A stretch of DNA of 48,696 nucleotides from positions 1 to 48,696 of the forward strand of contig JAFPXF010000055.1 of NCBI GenBank assembly GCA_017394765.1, read 5' to 3'. Source of the stretch: Bacteroidales bacterium (GTDB lineage: Bacteria; Bacteroidota; Bacteroidia; Bacteroidales; WCHB1-69). Shown piece by piece: positions 17,060 to 26,119 of the stretch (positions within the stretch are counted from its first letter, which is position 1; each line of letters starts with the position of its first letter). The notes beneath the pieces are model-generated. The model had not been told where the DNA came from, ran no database searches, and was given only the letters and a program-made list of their open reading frames with translations. Made by a program: the position numbers and the translations under genes.

Positions 17060-18370
17060 TCACCCTCCCACCCGTTCAATATGGGCGCCGAGGGCATTGA
17101 GGCGTTCCACGATATGCTGATAGCCGCGGTCGATTTGCTCGACATTCTGAATCACGCTCTTTCCTTTGGCGGAGAGGGCGGCGATGAGCAGGGCGACGCC
17201 GGCGCGGATATCTGGCGAGGCCATCACTGTGGCACGCAGCTGCTTGCGGCGCTGCAACCCGATGACGATGGCGCGGTGCGGGTCGCACAGGGTGATTTGG
17301 GCACCCATCGACTGAAGCTTGTCCACGAAGAACAAGCGGCTCTCAAACATCTTCTGGTGGATGAGCACACTGCCCTTGGCTTGGATGGCCGTGACGAGGG
17401 CGATGCTGATCAGGTCGGGCGTGAAGCCGGGCCATGGGGCGTCGGCGATGGTCAGGATGGAGCCGTCCATGTTGGTCTCCACCTCATAGCAATCCTGCTC
17501 GCGGATGACGATGTCATCGCCCTGGATGTCGAAGTCAATGCCTAATTTCTTGAAGGTGTAGGGGATGTTGCCCAAATGCTCCACAGCACAGTCCTTGATG
17601 GTGATGGGCGACTGAGTGAGGGCTGCCATGCCGATGAAGCTGCCGATTTCAATCATATCGGGCAGGATGCGGTGCTCGCAGCCGCCGAGTTTCTCCACTC
17701 CTTTGATGCGGAGCAGATTGGAGCCGATGCCTTCAATGTGAGCCCCCATCTTGTTCAACATCGTGCAGAGCTGATAGAGATAGGGCTCGCAGGCGGCATT
17801 GAAGATGGTGGTCTCGCCCTCAGCCATCACTGCGGCCATCACGATGTTGGCAGTGCCGGTCACGGAAGCCTCGTTCAGCAGGATATAGCAACCTTTGAGG
17901 CGGTCGCACTTGGCCTCAAAGTAATTGCCGTCTTCGGAGATGCTTACCGTGGCACCGAGTTTCTCGAAACCTTCGAAGTGGGTGGTCAGAGGACGGCGGC
18001 CAATCTGGTCGCCACCGGGACGGGCGGCGTATGCCTTGTGGAAGCGTCCCAACAGTGGGCCAAGCACCATGATGGATGCCCGTATCGAGGCGCACAAGCT
18101 GGTGAACTCCTTGGTGACCAACATCTCCAGGTTGACATTGTCGGCCTGGAAAGTGAAGGTGTCCTTGTTGTGTTTGGTGATTTTCACCCCAAGGAGGGAA
18201 AGAATGTCGCGATAGCGCTGCGTGTCACGGATGTCCGGCAGATTGGAGATGGTCACCGGCTGGTCTGTCAACAGGACGGCCGAGAGCACCTGCAAAGCTT
18301 CGTTCTTCGCGCCCTGCGGAGTGATTTCGCCGTGCAGCGGGTAACCGCCGTTTATTATAAACTCTGACAT
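17060..18370 (-). CDS. murA: UDP-N-acetylglucosamine 1-carboxyvinyltransferase
   Basis: First committed step of peptidoglycan synthesis: transfer of enolpyruvate from PEP to UDP-GlcNAc. The inside-out alpha/beta barrel start GGYPLHGEITPQGAKNEAL carries the catalytic Lys-Asn. The active-site loop reads ARPGGDQIGRRPLTTHF: Asp121 stands where E. coli MurA has Cys115. The C-terminal half has a PGFTPDLI-like loop and ends ALGAHIERVGG. 436 residues is slightly longer than the usual 420. The Asp variant is known to be active and insensitive to fosfomycin in mycobacteria and chlamydiae. Confidence 0.94.
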   Translation of the reverse strand: MSEFIINGGYPLHGEITPQGAKNEALQVLSAVLLTDQPVTISNLPDIRDTQRYRDILSLLGVKITKHNKDTFTFQADNVNLEMLVTKEFTSLCASIRASIMVLGPLLGRFHKAYAARPGGDQIGRRPLTTHFEGFEKLGATVSISEDGNYFEAKCDRLKGCYILLNEASVTGTANIVMAAVMAEGETTIFNAACEPYLYQLCTMLNKMGAHIEGIGSNLLRIKGVEKLGGCEHRILPDMIEIGSFIGMAALTQSPITIKDCAVEHLGNIPYTFKKLGIDFDIQGDDIVIREQDCYEVETNMDGSILTIADAPWPGFTPDLISIALVTAIQAKGSVLIHQKMFESRLFFVDKLQSMGAQITLCDPHRAIVIGLQRRKQLRATVMASPDIRAGVALLIAALSAKGKSVIQNVEQIDRGYQHIVERLNALGAHIERVGG

Positions 18371-18393
18371 GTCGTTTTTTCGTTTGAGCCCGG

Positions 18394-18431
18394 GCTGCCG
18401 AGCTTTTGCCCCTGATGAGGCTGCTCAAAGT
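18394..18431. repeat. Dispersed intergenic repeat, copy 2
   Basis: Second copy of the hairpin-forming segment at 9436-9472, here upstream of murA. It starts GCTGCCGAGCT and ends GGCTGCTCAAAGT. Confidence 0.55.
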
Positions 18432-18473
18432 ATTATGTTTAAGGTGATTGTCTTATTGCTGATCACGGTTCAC

Positions 18474-19706
18474 TTATTCAGGAATCACAATCGGGAACTT
18501 CTGTGTGAACTCCATACGATAGGGTGCACCGATGATGTTGGTGAGGAAATCGACGTATTGGTCGGTGAATTGGAACTTGTTGGGATCGTAATAGGCGGCG
18601 GGCAGCGGGAAGTTGCCGATGTTGCCCATCTCGATGGCGTCGGTGTGGAACTCTTCCAGCTCGTCGTAAGGGACGATGTCGCGCATGACGGGCATCTTGC
18701 CATAGTCTTCGCGCAGCAGCAGGTCCACTACCTTGTCGGCAAGCGTGGAGGTGAGTCGTCTGTCGTACTCGTAGCACTTGCCGGAGCGGGGAATATAGCC
18801 GGATATCTGGCCGCGGGCCTCGATGCCGAGACGGCGGTTGATTTCGGAGGCGATGACACCGCTCACGCCGCCGAAGCGCGGGTGACCGTACTCGTCAAGG
18901 TCGGAGGAAGCATACACCATGCCCAGTTCCTGTTTCTCATCGTCCCACCAGCGGACACCTTCGGAGACTGCGATGATGAGGCTGTGTTTCGGGGAACGCA
19001 TGTACATCTCTTTGACAGATTCAAAGAAGAACTCCTTGCGTTCCTTGGTCATCTCCACTTCAGGCACGAGGGCCATCTGGGCGCCACCAAACATCGCTGT
19101 GCCCGTCAGCCAACCGGCATCGCGGCCCATAACCTCAAGCACCATGATGCGCTGGTGCGACTCGTTGGTGGTGTGGAGCTTGCTGGTCAGCTTCTTGATG
19201 GCCATGGCACCGGAGGGGAAGCCAGGACAGAGCACTGTCTCATGCTGCTGACCCTGATAATGGTGCATCGTGCGGGTGCGCAAGTCGTTGTCAATGGTCT
19301 TGGGAAAACCAATGACGGGAATGCCGTAGGTGGCGTACATCTTCTTGGCAGCGCCATTGGTGTCGTCGCCACCGATGGTCACCAACACATCAATCTTGTA
19401 GCGCTCGATGTTGCGCAGGATCTGCTGCGAGCGGTCTTCGGGATTCTTCTTGCTGGGGAACGGGTTGGTACGGGAGGAGAGCAACGCGGTACCGCCGTAG
19501 ATGCCGTTGTACGGGATATTGGTCAGATCCACGATGTCGCCATCGCCCAAAAGGCCCTTCCAGCCGCGCAGCACGCCATACACCTTGAAGCCCAACATAG
19601 AGGCACGGTTGCGCACACATTCGATACTGGAGTTGATGGCCGGAGTGTCACCACCGCCGGAAAGTATGGCCAAAGTCTTGCCATTGAAAAGTTTGTCTGG
19701 TCTCAT
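18474..19706 (-). CDS. pfp: Pyrophosphate-type 6-phosphofructokinase
   Basis: Interconverts fructose 6-phosphate and fructose 1,6-bisphosphate in glycolysis. The phosphoryl-donor signature is GGDDT (112-116) with Lys136 in FPKTIDND; Asp after GGD plus PKTIDND is the PPi-dependent pattern, while ATP enzymes have GGDG and PGTIDND. The sugar-binding MGRDAGWLTG and PRSGKCYEYDRR are also present. Length 410 fits the group III enzymes. PPi use is inferred from these residues and would make this step reversible and ATP-saving. Confidence 0.88.
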   Translation of the reverse strand: MRPDKLFNGKTLAILSGGGDTPAINSSIECVRNRASMLGFKVYGVLRGWKGLLGDGDIVDLTNIPYNGIYGGTALLSSRTNPFPSKKNPEDRSQQILRNIERYKIDVLVTIGGDDTNGAAKKMYATYGIPVIGFPKTIDNDLRTRTMHHYQGQQHETVLCPGFPSGAMAIKKLTSKLHTTNESHQRIMVLEVMGRDAGWLTGTAMFGGAQMALVPEVEMTKERKEFFFESVKEMYMRSPKHSLIIAVSEGVRWWDDEKQELGMVYASSDLDEYGHPRFGGVSGVIASEINRRLGIEARGQISGYIPRSGKCYEYDRRLTSTLADKVVDLLLREDYGKMPVMRDIVPYDELEEFHTDAIEMGNIGNFPLPAAYYDPNKFQFTDQYVDFLTNIIGAPYRMEFTQKFPIVIPE

Positions 19707-19744
19707 TTTGAAAATATTTTTATTGATAAATTTCGGATAAAGAA

Positions 19745-20440
19745 TTATCTCGCCAACAGGGAATCTGCCGACGCGCGGTGCGTGGAATCGGTTCGGATGT
19801 TGACCTCCTCGATGCGCATTTCTTCATAAAGACCTTTCAGCATCTTGTCGATGATGTAGTTCTGCACATCAAAACTGATTGAGCCACCTCCAAGTTGATA
19901 ATAGCGTGCAACAATCTGATCCCAACAGTCGTTGACGCCGAACAGGTTCATGCGGATGGAGACGGGACTCTGCAAACCCGCTTTCATGTCGGCATCTTTA
20001 AAACGCACAAAATAGTCGGTGATGGCAGTGCTGTCGCCTTTAATGAGCGCATCGTGGTTGTAGTACACCAGCGAGCCGATGGCCTCCTTGAAGATGGGGG
20101 TCATCACCTGGGTGTTGCAGTTCTCGGCCACAAGGTTGGATAAAAAAATCAGCGAATCTGCCAAATATCCTTGCGCGTTTTCTCGAAGCATTTGGAAAAC
20201 AGAGCTTTGCAAATCGTCATAGTTGATGCTGTATTGGCCGTTTTCATATTGGCTGAAACCATTGGCCACACAAAGATGGTTTATGGCTGAATCAGAGGCG
20301 GTTGTGAGACAGGTTATGAAGGCAGTCTCTTTTTGTGAGTTGGAGTACATTTGTCGTACATATTCGCCGCTTTCATCCACGCAGGATTGCACAAAAAATG
20401 CTGCAACAGCCATTAAAATCAGGATTTTTATTTTTTTCAT
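19745..20440 (-). CDS. DUF4197-like lipoprotein
   Basis: 231 residues with a lipobox at FVQSC (Cys20). The central segment VMTPIFKEAIGSLVYYNHDALIKGDSTAITDYF matches the conserved part of DUF4197 proteins (paired helices, an alpha-helical domain, function unknown). The C-terminal GLYEEMRIEEVNIRTD is helical and polar. It is transcribed divergently from birA, from a promoter overlapping that of birA. Confidence 0.75.
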   Translation of the reverse strand: MKKIKILILMAVAAFFVQSCVDESGEYVRQMYSNSQKETAFITCLTTASDSAINHLCVANGFSQYENGQYSINYDDLQSSVFQMLRENAQGYLADSLIFLSNLVAENCNTQVMTPIFKEAIGSLVYYNHDALIKGDSTAITDYFVRFKDADMKAGLQSPVSIRMNLFGVNDCWDQIVARYYQLGGGSISFDVQNYIIDKMLKGLYEEMRIEEVNIRTDSTHRASADSLLAR

Positions 20441-20460
20441 TTTTTTCTGAAATTAGAGCG

Positions 20461-20478
20461 CAAAGATACTTATTTTTG
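20461..20478. promoter_or_regulatory. Overlapping divergent -7 boxes (DUF4197 gene and birA)
   Basis: On the minus strand TATCTTTG (20461-20468) faces the DUF4197 gene; on the plus strand TATTTTTG (20471-20478) faces birA. The two boxes are only 2 bases apart, so both promoters cannot be occupied together. The birA ATG (20483) is 4 bases after its box, which predicts a leaderless or nearly leaderless mRNA. Confidence 0.55.
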
Positions 20479-20482
20479 CGGA

Positions 20483-21235
20483 ATGAAAGACATATTCGTT
20501 GAACATGTTCATAACACCCAATCAACCAATAAGTTGTTGGGTTCTTTGTTGGTAGAAGAAGGCGCTTTGAAAAGGGAAATTCCGCCATTTTTTGCGCTGT
20601 GGGCCGATTTTCAGTCCGCTGGGCGCGGCATGGGAACCAACCGCTGGTTTAGCGAGGAGGGCAGGAATCTGTTGGTGAGTTTTTATTTCAAGCCAGACAT
20701 CCCGGCATCGCGACAGTTTTTGTTTAACCAGTACTTCTCCGTGGCCACTTTCCGCTTTATCAGCCAATTTGCCAATTCTGTTGCCATCAAGTGGCCCAAC
20801 GACATCTATGTCAGCGGGAAAAAAATCGCGGGCATTCTCATCGAGCATGTGCTTCAAGGCGACAAACTCAGGCATACCATTGCCGGCATCGGCATCAACC
20901 TTAACCAGGATTGGTTTCCGCCGGATATACCCAATCCCACCTCCTTGTGGCTGGAGACGGGCAAGCATTATGATGTGGAGGGGTTCTTGCGACAGTATCA
21001 GCAGTTCCTGCGTGCTCAATATTCACAGTTGTCCGTGTCGCCCGATGCGGTCAACGCCTTGCAGGAGGCATATTTGGGGAGCCTGTACAAGCTGGGTATC
21101 CATGGCCGTTATCGCATCCATGGTCGGGAGACGGTGGCCACCATATTGGGCGTGGACGATTTCGGGCGTTTGCAGCTGCGTGACGAAAATGGCACAGATT
21201 ACGTCTGCGGGACGAAGGAGGTGGTGTTTTTGTGA
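20483..21235 (+). CDS. birA: Biotin--[acetyl-CoA-carboxylase] ligase
   Basis: Activates biotin with ATP and attaches it to the carrier lysine of biotin-dependent carboxylases. Motifs: STNKLL, the biotinyl-AMP loop AGRGMGTNRW (usually GRGxxGRxW), KWPNDIYVSGKKIAGILIE and GIGINLN. There is no N-terminal helix-turn-helix, so this is the monofunctional short form (250 residues) and not an autorepressor. Confidence 0.92.
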   Translation: MKDIFVEHVHNTQSTNKLLGSLLVEEGALKREIPPFFALWADFQSAGRGMGTNRWFSEEGRNLLVSFYFKPDIPASRQFLFNQYFSVATFRFISQFANSVAIKWPNDIYVSGKKIAGILIEHVLQGDKLRHTIAGIGINLNQDWFPPDIPNPTSLWLETGKHYDVEGFLRQYQQFLRAQYSQLSVSPDAVNALQEAYLGSLYKLGIHGRYRIHGRETVATILGVDDFGRLQLRDENGTDYVCGTKEVVFL

Positions 21236-21271
21236 TGGAAGTCATCTCTGCTTGTGCAGAAAGCTGTGCGG

Positions 21272-22088
21272 TTACCGCACGTTCCAGTAAACAGGGTGGT
21301 TGAAGTAGGTGTCAGGGTAGGGCTCGTTTTTGAGAGTGAAATGCCACCACTCGGTTTCTATCGGCTTGAACCCGTGCTTGACCATGGTGTTGCGCAGGAG
21401 CATGCGGTTAGCGAGCTGCTGGCGTGTAAGCGTGGCGGTGTGCGAGGGGTGGCTCTCGACACCGAACCAGTCGAAAGTGCCGCCCATATCGACCTCCTTT
21501 TCCGTGCGCATGTCGAACAGCGTCAAATCCACTGTGGAACCGCGCGTGTGACCTGACCGGCGGGCGATGTAGCCGTTGTTGAAAAGGTACGGTTTGTCGT
21601 ACATGGGGTAGAAATACTGCTTCGTCAGGGTGTCATACGGGTCTTTCGACCAGCGGACAAAGTGATCCACGGCCTGCTGCGGACGGTAGGCATCGTAAAT
21701 CTTGAGCCGATACCCTTGTTCCTTCAGCTCGTCGCTCACCTTCTTGAGGGCATTGGCGGCCTCCACCGTAAGCAATGCGATAGGCTGGAGATAACCGTCA
21801 ATGCGGGTGCCTGCAAAGTTGTAGGTGCTATAATAGCGGATTTCGAGAATGGCATCCGGGATGACATCCGTGAGAAGCACGAATCCCTTGGGGTTCTGAT
21901 ATTCATCGGAAATTTTCCCCATAGCGGTCGCAGGCTCTTCAACGGGAGTTTGGACGGTTTCAGGCGTTGTTTTTTTCCCGGAACAAGAGGTCGAAATTAG
22001 CATGGATGCCAAGAAGATGGCGCATAAAATGCATGGTAGGGTGGGGGTGGAACCTTCTTGATTTTTTGATAAACTTCTGATTCTCATG
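21272..22088 (-). CDS. D-alanyl-D-alanine dipeptidase lipoprotein (VanX/DdpX family, M15D)
   Basis: Zinc dipeptidase that splits D-Ala-D-Ala. The ligands are readable: His170 and Asp177 in SGHTRGSTVDLTL, His249 in EWWHF, catalytic Glu246, and substrate-contact Arg in YDAYRPQQAVD. A signal peptide with lipobox ISTSC (Cys35) places it in the envelope, so a role in peptidoglycan-fragment recycling is likelier than vancomycin resistance; no vanH/vanA adjoin. The ATG at 22088 is favoured because an upstream ATG would put the start before the promoter. Confidence 0.88.
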
Positions 22089-22125
22089 TTTTTATTTTTT
22101 TTATAATGCTGTTTGTTTGAAATGC

Positions 22126-22133
22126 AAAAATAA
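22126..22133 (-). promoter_or_regulatory. Bacteroidota -7 box for the VanX-like gene
   Basis: TATTTTTG on the minus strand, 38 bases upstream of the ATG at 22088. Confidence 0.55.
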
Positions 22134-22236
22134 AAAAAACGGACATGGCGTCGGATTCCCATTCAATATTTGCAGATATGTCTTGTCGTCATGTTTTTTG
22201 TGCGGATGATTCTGCCAATCTGTCACGGATTGTTTT

Positions 22237-22252
22237 TGGCACAAATTTTGCA
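22237..22252 (+). promoter_or_regulatory. Sigma-54 (-24/-12) promoter for htpG
   Basis: TGGCACAAATTTTGCA matches the sigma-54 consensus TGGCAC-R-N4-TTGC-W at every conserved position. Transcription would begin about 22263, giving a leader of some 40 bases before ATG 22305. No TAnnTTTG box with correct spacing is seen in the same region. Confidence 0.6.
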
Positions 22253-22304
22253 ATAAAAACTCACGTTTTACGCTTTTTCTTCTAAAAAATTAAAACACAA
22301 CAAT

Positions 22305-24218
22305 ATGCAAACCGGTAAAATTAATGTTCAAACGGAAAACATTTTTCCTGTCATCAAGAAATTCCTCTATTCCGACAATGAGATATTCCTTCGCGAGTTG
22401 ATTTCCAATGCAGTGGACGCCACCCAGAAGCTCAAACGACTGGTGAGTCTTGGCGAGGCCAATTGCGAGTTGGGAGACTTGACTATTGAGGTGAAGGTCA
22501 ACAAGGATGACAAAACCATCCGTGTCATCGACCGTGGCATCGGCATGACGGCCGAGGAAGTGGACAAATACATTAACCAGATTGCCTTCTCCGGTGCCGA
22601 AGACTTCTTGGCTAAGTACAAGGGCACGGATGCCGCCAACATCATCGGACACTTTGGCTTGGGGTTCTACTCCTCCTTCATGGTCGCTGACCGCGTGGAC
22701 ATCTTGACCCAATCCTACAAGGAAGGTGCCAAGGCCGTGAAATGGAGCTGTGATGGCTCGCCCGACTTCACTTTGGAGGAGATCGACCCCCGCGAGCGCG
22801 GCAGTGAAATCGTGCTGCACGTCGCTGACGACACTGCCGAGTTTCTCGACGAGAACAAGATCGTGGGACTGCTCAACAAATATTGTCGTTTTCTGCCCAT
22901 CCCCATACTTTGCGGCACCAAGACCGAATGGCGCAAACCCGAACCAAAGCCCGGAGAGGCTACCGATGAAAACAAGGATGAGAAGAAAGAGGAACCCAAG
23001 GAAGAGGCGGTGCAGGTGCCCCGCATTATCAATGACACCGACCCGCTGTGGCAAAAATCGCCCTCCTCGTTGACCGATGAGGACTACAAGAAATTTTACC
23101 ACGAACTCTACCCGATGAACTTCGAGGATCCTATGTTCCAAATCCACCTTAATGTGGACTATCCCTTCAACCTTACGGGCATCCTCTATTTCCCGAAGGT
23201 CAAGAATCAACTTGATCTCAAAAAGAACCGTGTGCAACTCTATTGTAACCAGGTCTTTATCACAGACGAATTGGAGGGTATCATCCCGGAGTTCATGACC
23301 CTGTTGCATGGTGTCATCGACTCGCCCGACATCCCGTTGAACGTTTCCCGTTCCTACTTGCAATCCGATGCCAACGTCAAGAAAATCTCCACCTACATCA
23401 GCAAAAAGGTGGCCGAGAAGTTAGAGTCGATGTTCAAAGAAAACCGTGAGGATTTCGAGAAGAAATGGGACGAGTTGAAGGTCTTTCTGCAGTATGGCTC
23501 TTTGACGGACGAGAAATTCTATGAAAAAATCAAGGATTTCTATCTTTTGAAGAGCACGGAAAACAAATATTATACTGTTGAAGAGTACAAGAATTTGGTG
23601 AGTGCGTTGCAGATGGACAAGGACGACAATGTTATTTTCTTGTATGCCGCCAACGTGGATGAGCAGAATCTTTATATCTCCGCTGCCAAGGAGAAGGGAT
23701 ACGATGTGCTGCTGATGGACGGGTTTCTCGACGCACATGCCATCCAGATGCTGGAGCAAAAGAACGAAAAGGTTCGCTTTACCCGTGTGGATGCGGACGT
23801 GATTGATAAATTAATCCAGAAAAAGGATGATGTAACCCCCTCGAAACTTTCCGACGACCAGCAGAAGGACCTCAAAGAGTTTTTTGCAAAGTGTGCCGAT
23901 GACAGCAAATTCACGGTGATGGTGGAGAGCTTGAGTGAGACTGACCTGCCCGTGATGATCACGCAGAACGAGTTTATGCGCCGCTTCAAGGATATGGAGA
24001 AAGTGTCGGGACAGCAGGGACTTTATGGCAACTTTGATCACTACAACATCGTCGTCAACGGCAACCACCCGTTAGCCTCGCGTGTGCTGTCGGAGGAGGA
24101 CGAGACCAAGCGCACCCAGTTGGTGCAGCAGATGATTGACTTGGCCTTGTTGTCGCAGAACATCCTCACCGGCGAGAAACTCGGCGAGTTTGTGAAGAGA
24201 AGTTTCGAGATACTGTAA
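22305..24218 (+). CDS. htpG: Molecular chaperone HtpG (Hsp90)
   Basis: Cytoplasmic ATP-dependent chaperone dimer. The N-terminal GHKL ATPase domain shows FLRELISNAVDATQKL (catalytic Glu and Asn), IDRGIGMTAEEV and GHFGLGFYSSFMVAD. An acidic, Lys/Glu-rich insertion lies near 215-240. The middle domain has LNVSRSYLQSDANVKKISTYISKKV with the catalytic Arg; a dimerisation domain follows. Length 637 is standard. Upstream 22089-22304 holds only promoters. Confidence 0.96.
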   Translation: MQTGKINVQTENIFPVIKKFLYSDNEIFLRELISNAVDATQKLKRLVSLGEANCELGDLTIEVKVNKDDKTIRVIDRGIGMTAEEVDKYINQIAFSGAEDFLAKYKGTDAANIIGHFGLGFYSSFMVADRVDILTQSYKEGAKAVKWSCDGSPDFTLEEIDPRERGSEIVLHVADDTAEFLDENKIVGLLNKYCRFLPIPILCGTKTEWRKPEPKPGEATDENKDEKKEEPKEEAVQVPRIINDTDPLWQKSPSSLTDEDYKKFYHELYPMNFEDPMFQIHLNVDYPFNLTGILYFPKVKNQLDLKKNRVQLYCNQVFITDELEGIIPEFMTLLHGVIDSPDIPLNVSRSYLQSDANVKKISTYISKKVAEKLESMFKENREDFEKKWDELKVFLQYGSLTDEKFYEKIKDFYLLKSTENKYYTVEEYKNLVSALQMDKDDNVIFLYAANVDEQNLYISAAKEKGYDVLLMDGFLDAHAIQMLEQKNEKVRFTRVDADVIDKLIQKKDDVTPSKLSDDQQKDLKEFFAKCADDSKFTVMVESLSETDLPVMITQNEFMRRFKDMEKVSGQQGLYGNFDHYNIVVNGNHPLASRVLSEEDETKRTQLVQQMIDLALLSQNILTGEKLGEFVKRSFEIL

Positions 24219-24236
24219 TATTCTTGAATACATTAA

Positions 24237-24278
24237 AGCGTGGGCAATCGCCTACGCTATTGCCGACTTTTTTATTAT
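24237..24278 (+). terminator. Probable terminator of htpG
   Basis: Stem AGCGT...ACGCT (24237-24258, with an internal GGC/GCC pairing and loop AATC) is followed about 12 bases later by a T-run. The gap between stem and T-run makes this moderate rather than strong. Confidence 0.45.
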
Positions 24279-24364
24279 TTGGCATGATGTCGGGCTTGGT
24301 GTCCCTTCAACGCGGAGGCCGGGATATGGATGGCGGAGGGATTCATAGCTCAAAACAGTCAACC

Positions 24365-25282
24365 TTACAACTCCACCGCAGGCCAACCGTAGTCCTGGTA
24401 GTATTTGACGTTGAGGTTGTGTTTTTTCACATACTCGCGCAGCTGCTCCTGACGGACGGCTTCGCGAACCTTCTCGTTGGAGTGGATGTTCTGGTAGATG
24501 TCGAAATAGCTGCCGAAGATGCGTTGTGCGCTGGCCTCGTTGCCGGCCCCGTCAACGGTCTGCTCGAAGGAGACCACCTTGTACTGGTCGCCCTCCTTCT
24601 TCAGGGTCATTAGGCCCGCGTGGTTGCCCCCGGAAACGGCCTTGAGCGTGTCGCCGGCTTTGTCGTACCAGTACACCCAGAAGTCGCCCATGAAGAGTTC
24701 GTCCTCCTCATGTACCATGATCATCATAGGGATGCAGAGTTCGCCTTTCTGGTAGTGCTCGCCAATCTCGTTCACTAAATAGTCGCTGATGGCGTTGCGC
24801 ACCACCTGTTCCTTTTTATTGATGGCGATATGGCGGATGCAATCGGCCTTGTGCTCGTCGAAGTCGGATATCAGCCACTGGCCGTTCACCTTCTCCATAT
24901 AGAGTTTATGTTCCTCTACGTCAGAAGATTCGTCGAACGAACCATCCTCCCATTTCTGGCGCACCTTGATGGTGGCGACCGCGTGGGTGTTGTCGGTTTT
25001 TTCCACACCGGCCACTTCAAAGTCGGCGATGGTGCCGCCGTTGCCGGTCACGAAATAGTAGAGCCATTCGTGGTCCATGGCCTCGAACTCCGGCAGCTGG
25101 TTGAACATCGTGTCCAGCACGTTGTAGAAATCCGTTGTCATATACGGTTTCGACTTCTCCGACAGCTCGTGGTCGGGGATGTACTGGCACAGCTCGGCCG
25201 CACGTTTCTGCAGTTGTTTTTCAGAATCACTACATGCCGCAAACAACAGCACGGCGATGGCAAAAATCAGGATTTTTTTCAT
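24365..25282 (-). CDS. Lipoprotein of unknown function
   Basis: 305 residues; signal peptide with lipobox FAACSDS (Cys17). The N-terminal half (about 20-165) has the feel of an NTF2-like or DUF3828-like fold (AHAVATIKVRQKW, VNGQWLISDFDEH). The second half has a similar strand pattern (DFWVYWYDKAGDTLKAVSGG), so the protein may be two related domains. No catalytic motif is evident. I do not recognise the gene. Confidence 0.75.
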   Translation of the reverse strand: MKKILIFAIAVLLFAACSDSEKQLQKRAAELCQYIPDHELSEKSKPYMTTDFYNVLDTMFNQLPEFEAMDHEWLYYFVTGNGGTIADFEVAGVEKTDNTHAVATIKVRQKWEDGSFDESSDVEEHKLYMEKVNGQWLISDFDEHKADCIRHIAINKKEQVVRNAISDYLVNEIGEHYQKGELCIPMMIMVHEEDELFMGDFWVYWYDKAGDTLKAVSGGNHAGLMTLKKEGDQYKVVSFEQTVDGAGNEASAQRIFGSYFDIYQNIHSNEKVREAVRQEQLREYVKKHNLNVKYYQDYGWPAVEL

Positions 25283-25312
25283 AATATTATTTTAATTGTT
25301 ATTTGCAAAAAT

Positions 25313-26119
25313 CTAATCTCTACTTCCGGGCATAAGGTCGATGAAGGTTTTCTTGACCAGTTCGTAAGCTGTAGTTGGGTTGAATCGGTTGGTACCTTCG
25401 CGGATCAATATATCCATATCCCCTAAAAATTCCGGTGTCTGCAACTTCAGTTCCATGTTTTGCACGAACTGCTTATATGTAGGAACCTTTTCCACCACAA
25501 ATTCCATATACTTTTGGTAGCATTCTAACACTCGCGCTACGTCTATCTTTCCGCTTTCCAAAGCCACTTGCAGATCAAACAAGTCGCGACCTTTCTTCCT
25601 TTGGTATAATGCACGCAACTTGGTTCCTATCAGTTCGTTAAGGGTGTAAGTGGTGATTTCACATTTACCGCTGAACCAAGTGTTATGAACTTCAAACGGC
25701 ATTTTTTGCAATCCCAGGACGTTAAAGTGTTCGTAGCAATTGATTTCGATCTTCAGTCTTAAGGGTTGTACCGGCGGAACTTCTGACTCCATACGGAAGA
25801 ACATAGTATTGTTGTACCGTTTCTGCTTCGTCACTTTGCCTGGAAGCCACGAAAGCACCTCCCCAAGACGGAACAAGATGGGTTTGATGGGACCGGGATG
25901 GATTTGCACGAGGTCAATATCTTCGCTGTAGCGAGATTGCGGAGTGAGGTACAGCTTGTGCAACGCCGTACCTCCGCGAAAAGCCAGTTGCGAAGCCAAA
26001 TATTCATCACTGAAGATGCAGACCAAGGCCTTGCAGATGATGAGGTCTTGTTCGACCATGGTAGCATATATCCACGGTGCCTGTTCATTCCATTCTATAA
26101 TTGCCGATTTGTCTATCAT
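25313..26119 (-). CDS. AbiEii-type nucleotidyltransferase toxin
   Basis: Toxin of a type IV toxin-antitoxin / abortive infection pair. The nucleotidyltransferase motif is GGTALHKLY (from residue 49) followed by RYSEDIDLV with Asp67 and Asp69 as metal ligands. Family members block growth by nucleotide addition to RNA ends (tRNA in characterised homologues). Length 268 fits. Its start overlaps the antitoxin stop by 4 bases (ATGA at 26116-26119). Confidence 0.88.
   Translation of the reverse strand: MIDKSAIIEWNEQAPWIYATMVEQDLIICKALVCIFSDEYLASQLAFRGGTALHKLYLTPQSRYSEDIDLVQIHPGPIKPILFRLGEVLSWLPGKVTKQKRYNNTMFFRMESEVPPVQPLRLKIEINCYEHFNVLGLQKMPFEVHNTWFSGKCEITTYTLNELIGTKLRALYQRKKGRDLFDLQVALESGKIDVARVLECYQKYMEFVVEKVPTYKQFVQNMELKLQTPEFLGDMDILIREGTNRFNPTTAYELVKKTFIDLMPGSRD

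Noticed and set aside
18369..19829. 486-codon plus-strand frame opposite pfp
   Set aside because: Antisense shadow of the phosphofructokinase gene, rich in His and Val as expected from reverse translation.
21272..22088. Vancomycin resistance gene cluster
   Set aside because: The VanX-like enzyme is a lipoprotein and there is no vanH, vanA or two-component pair; peptidoglycan recycling is more likely.
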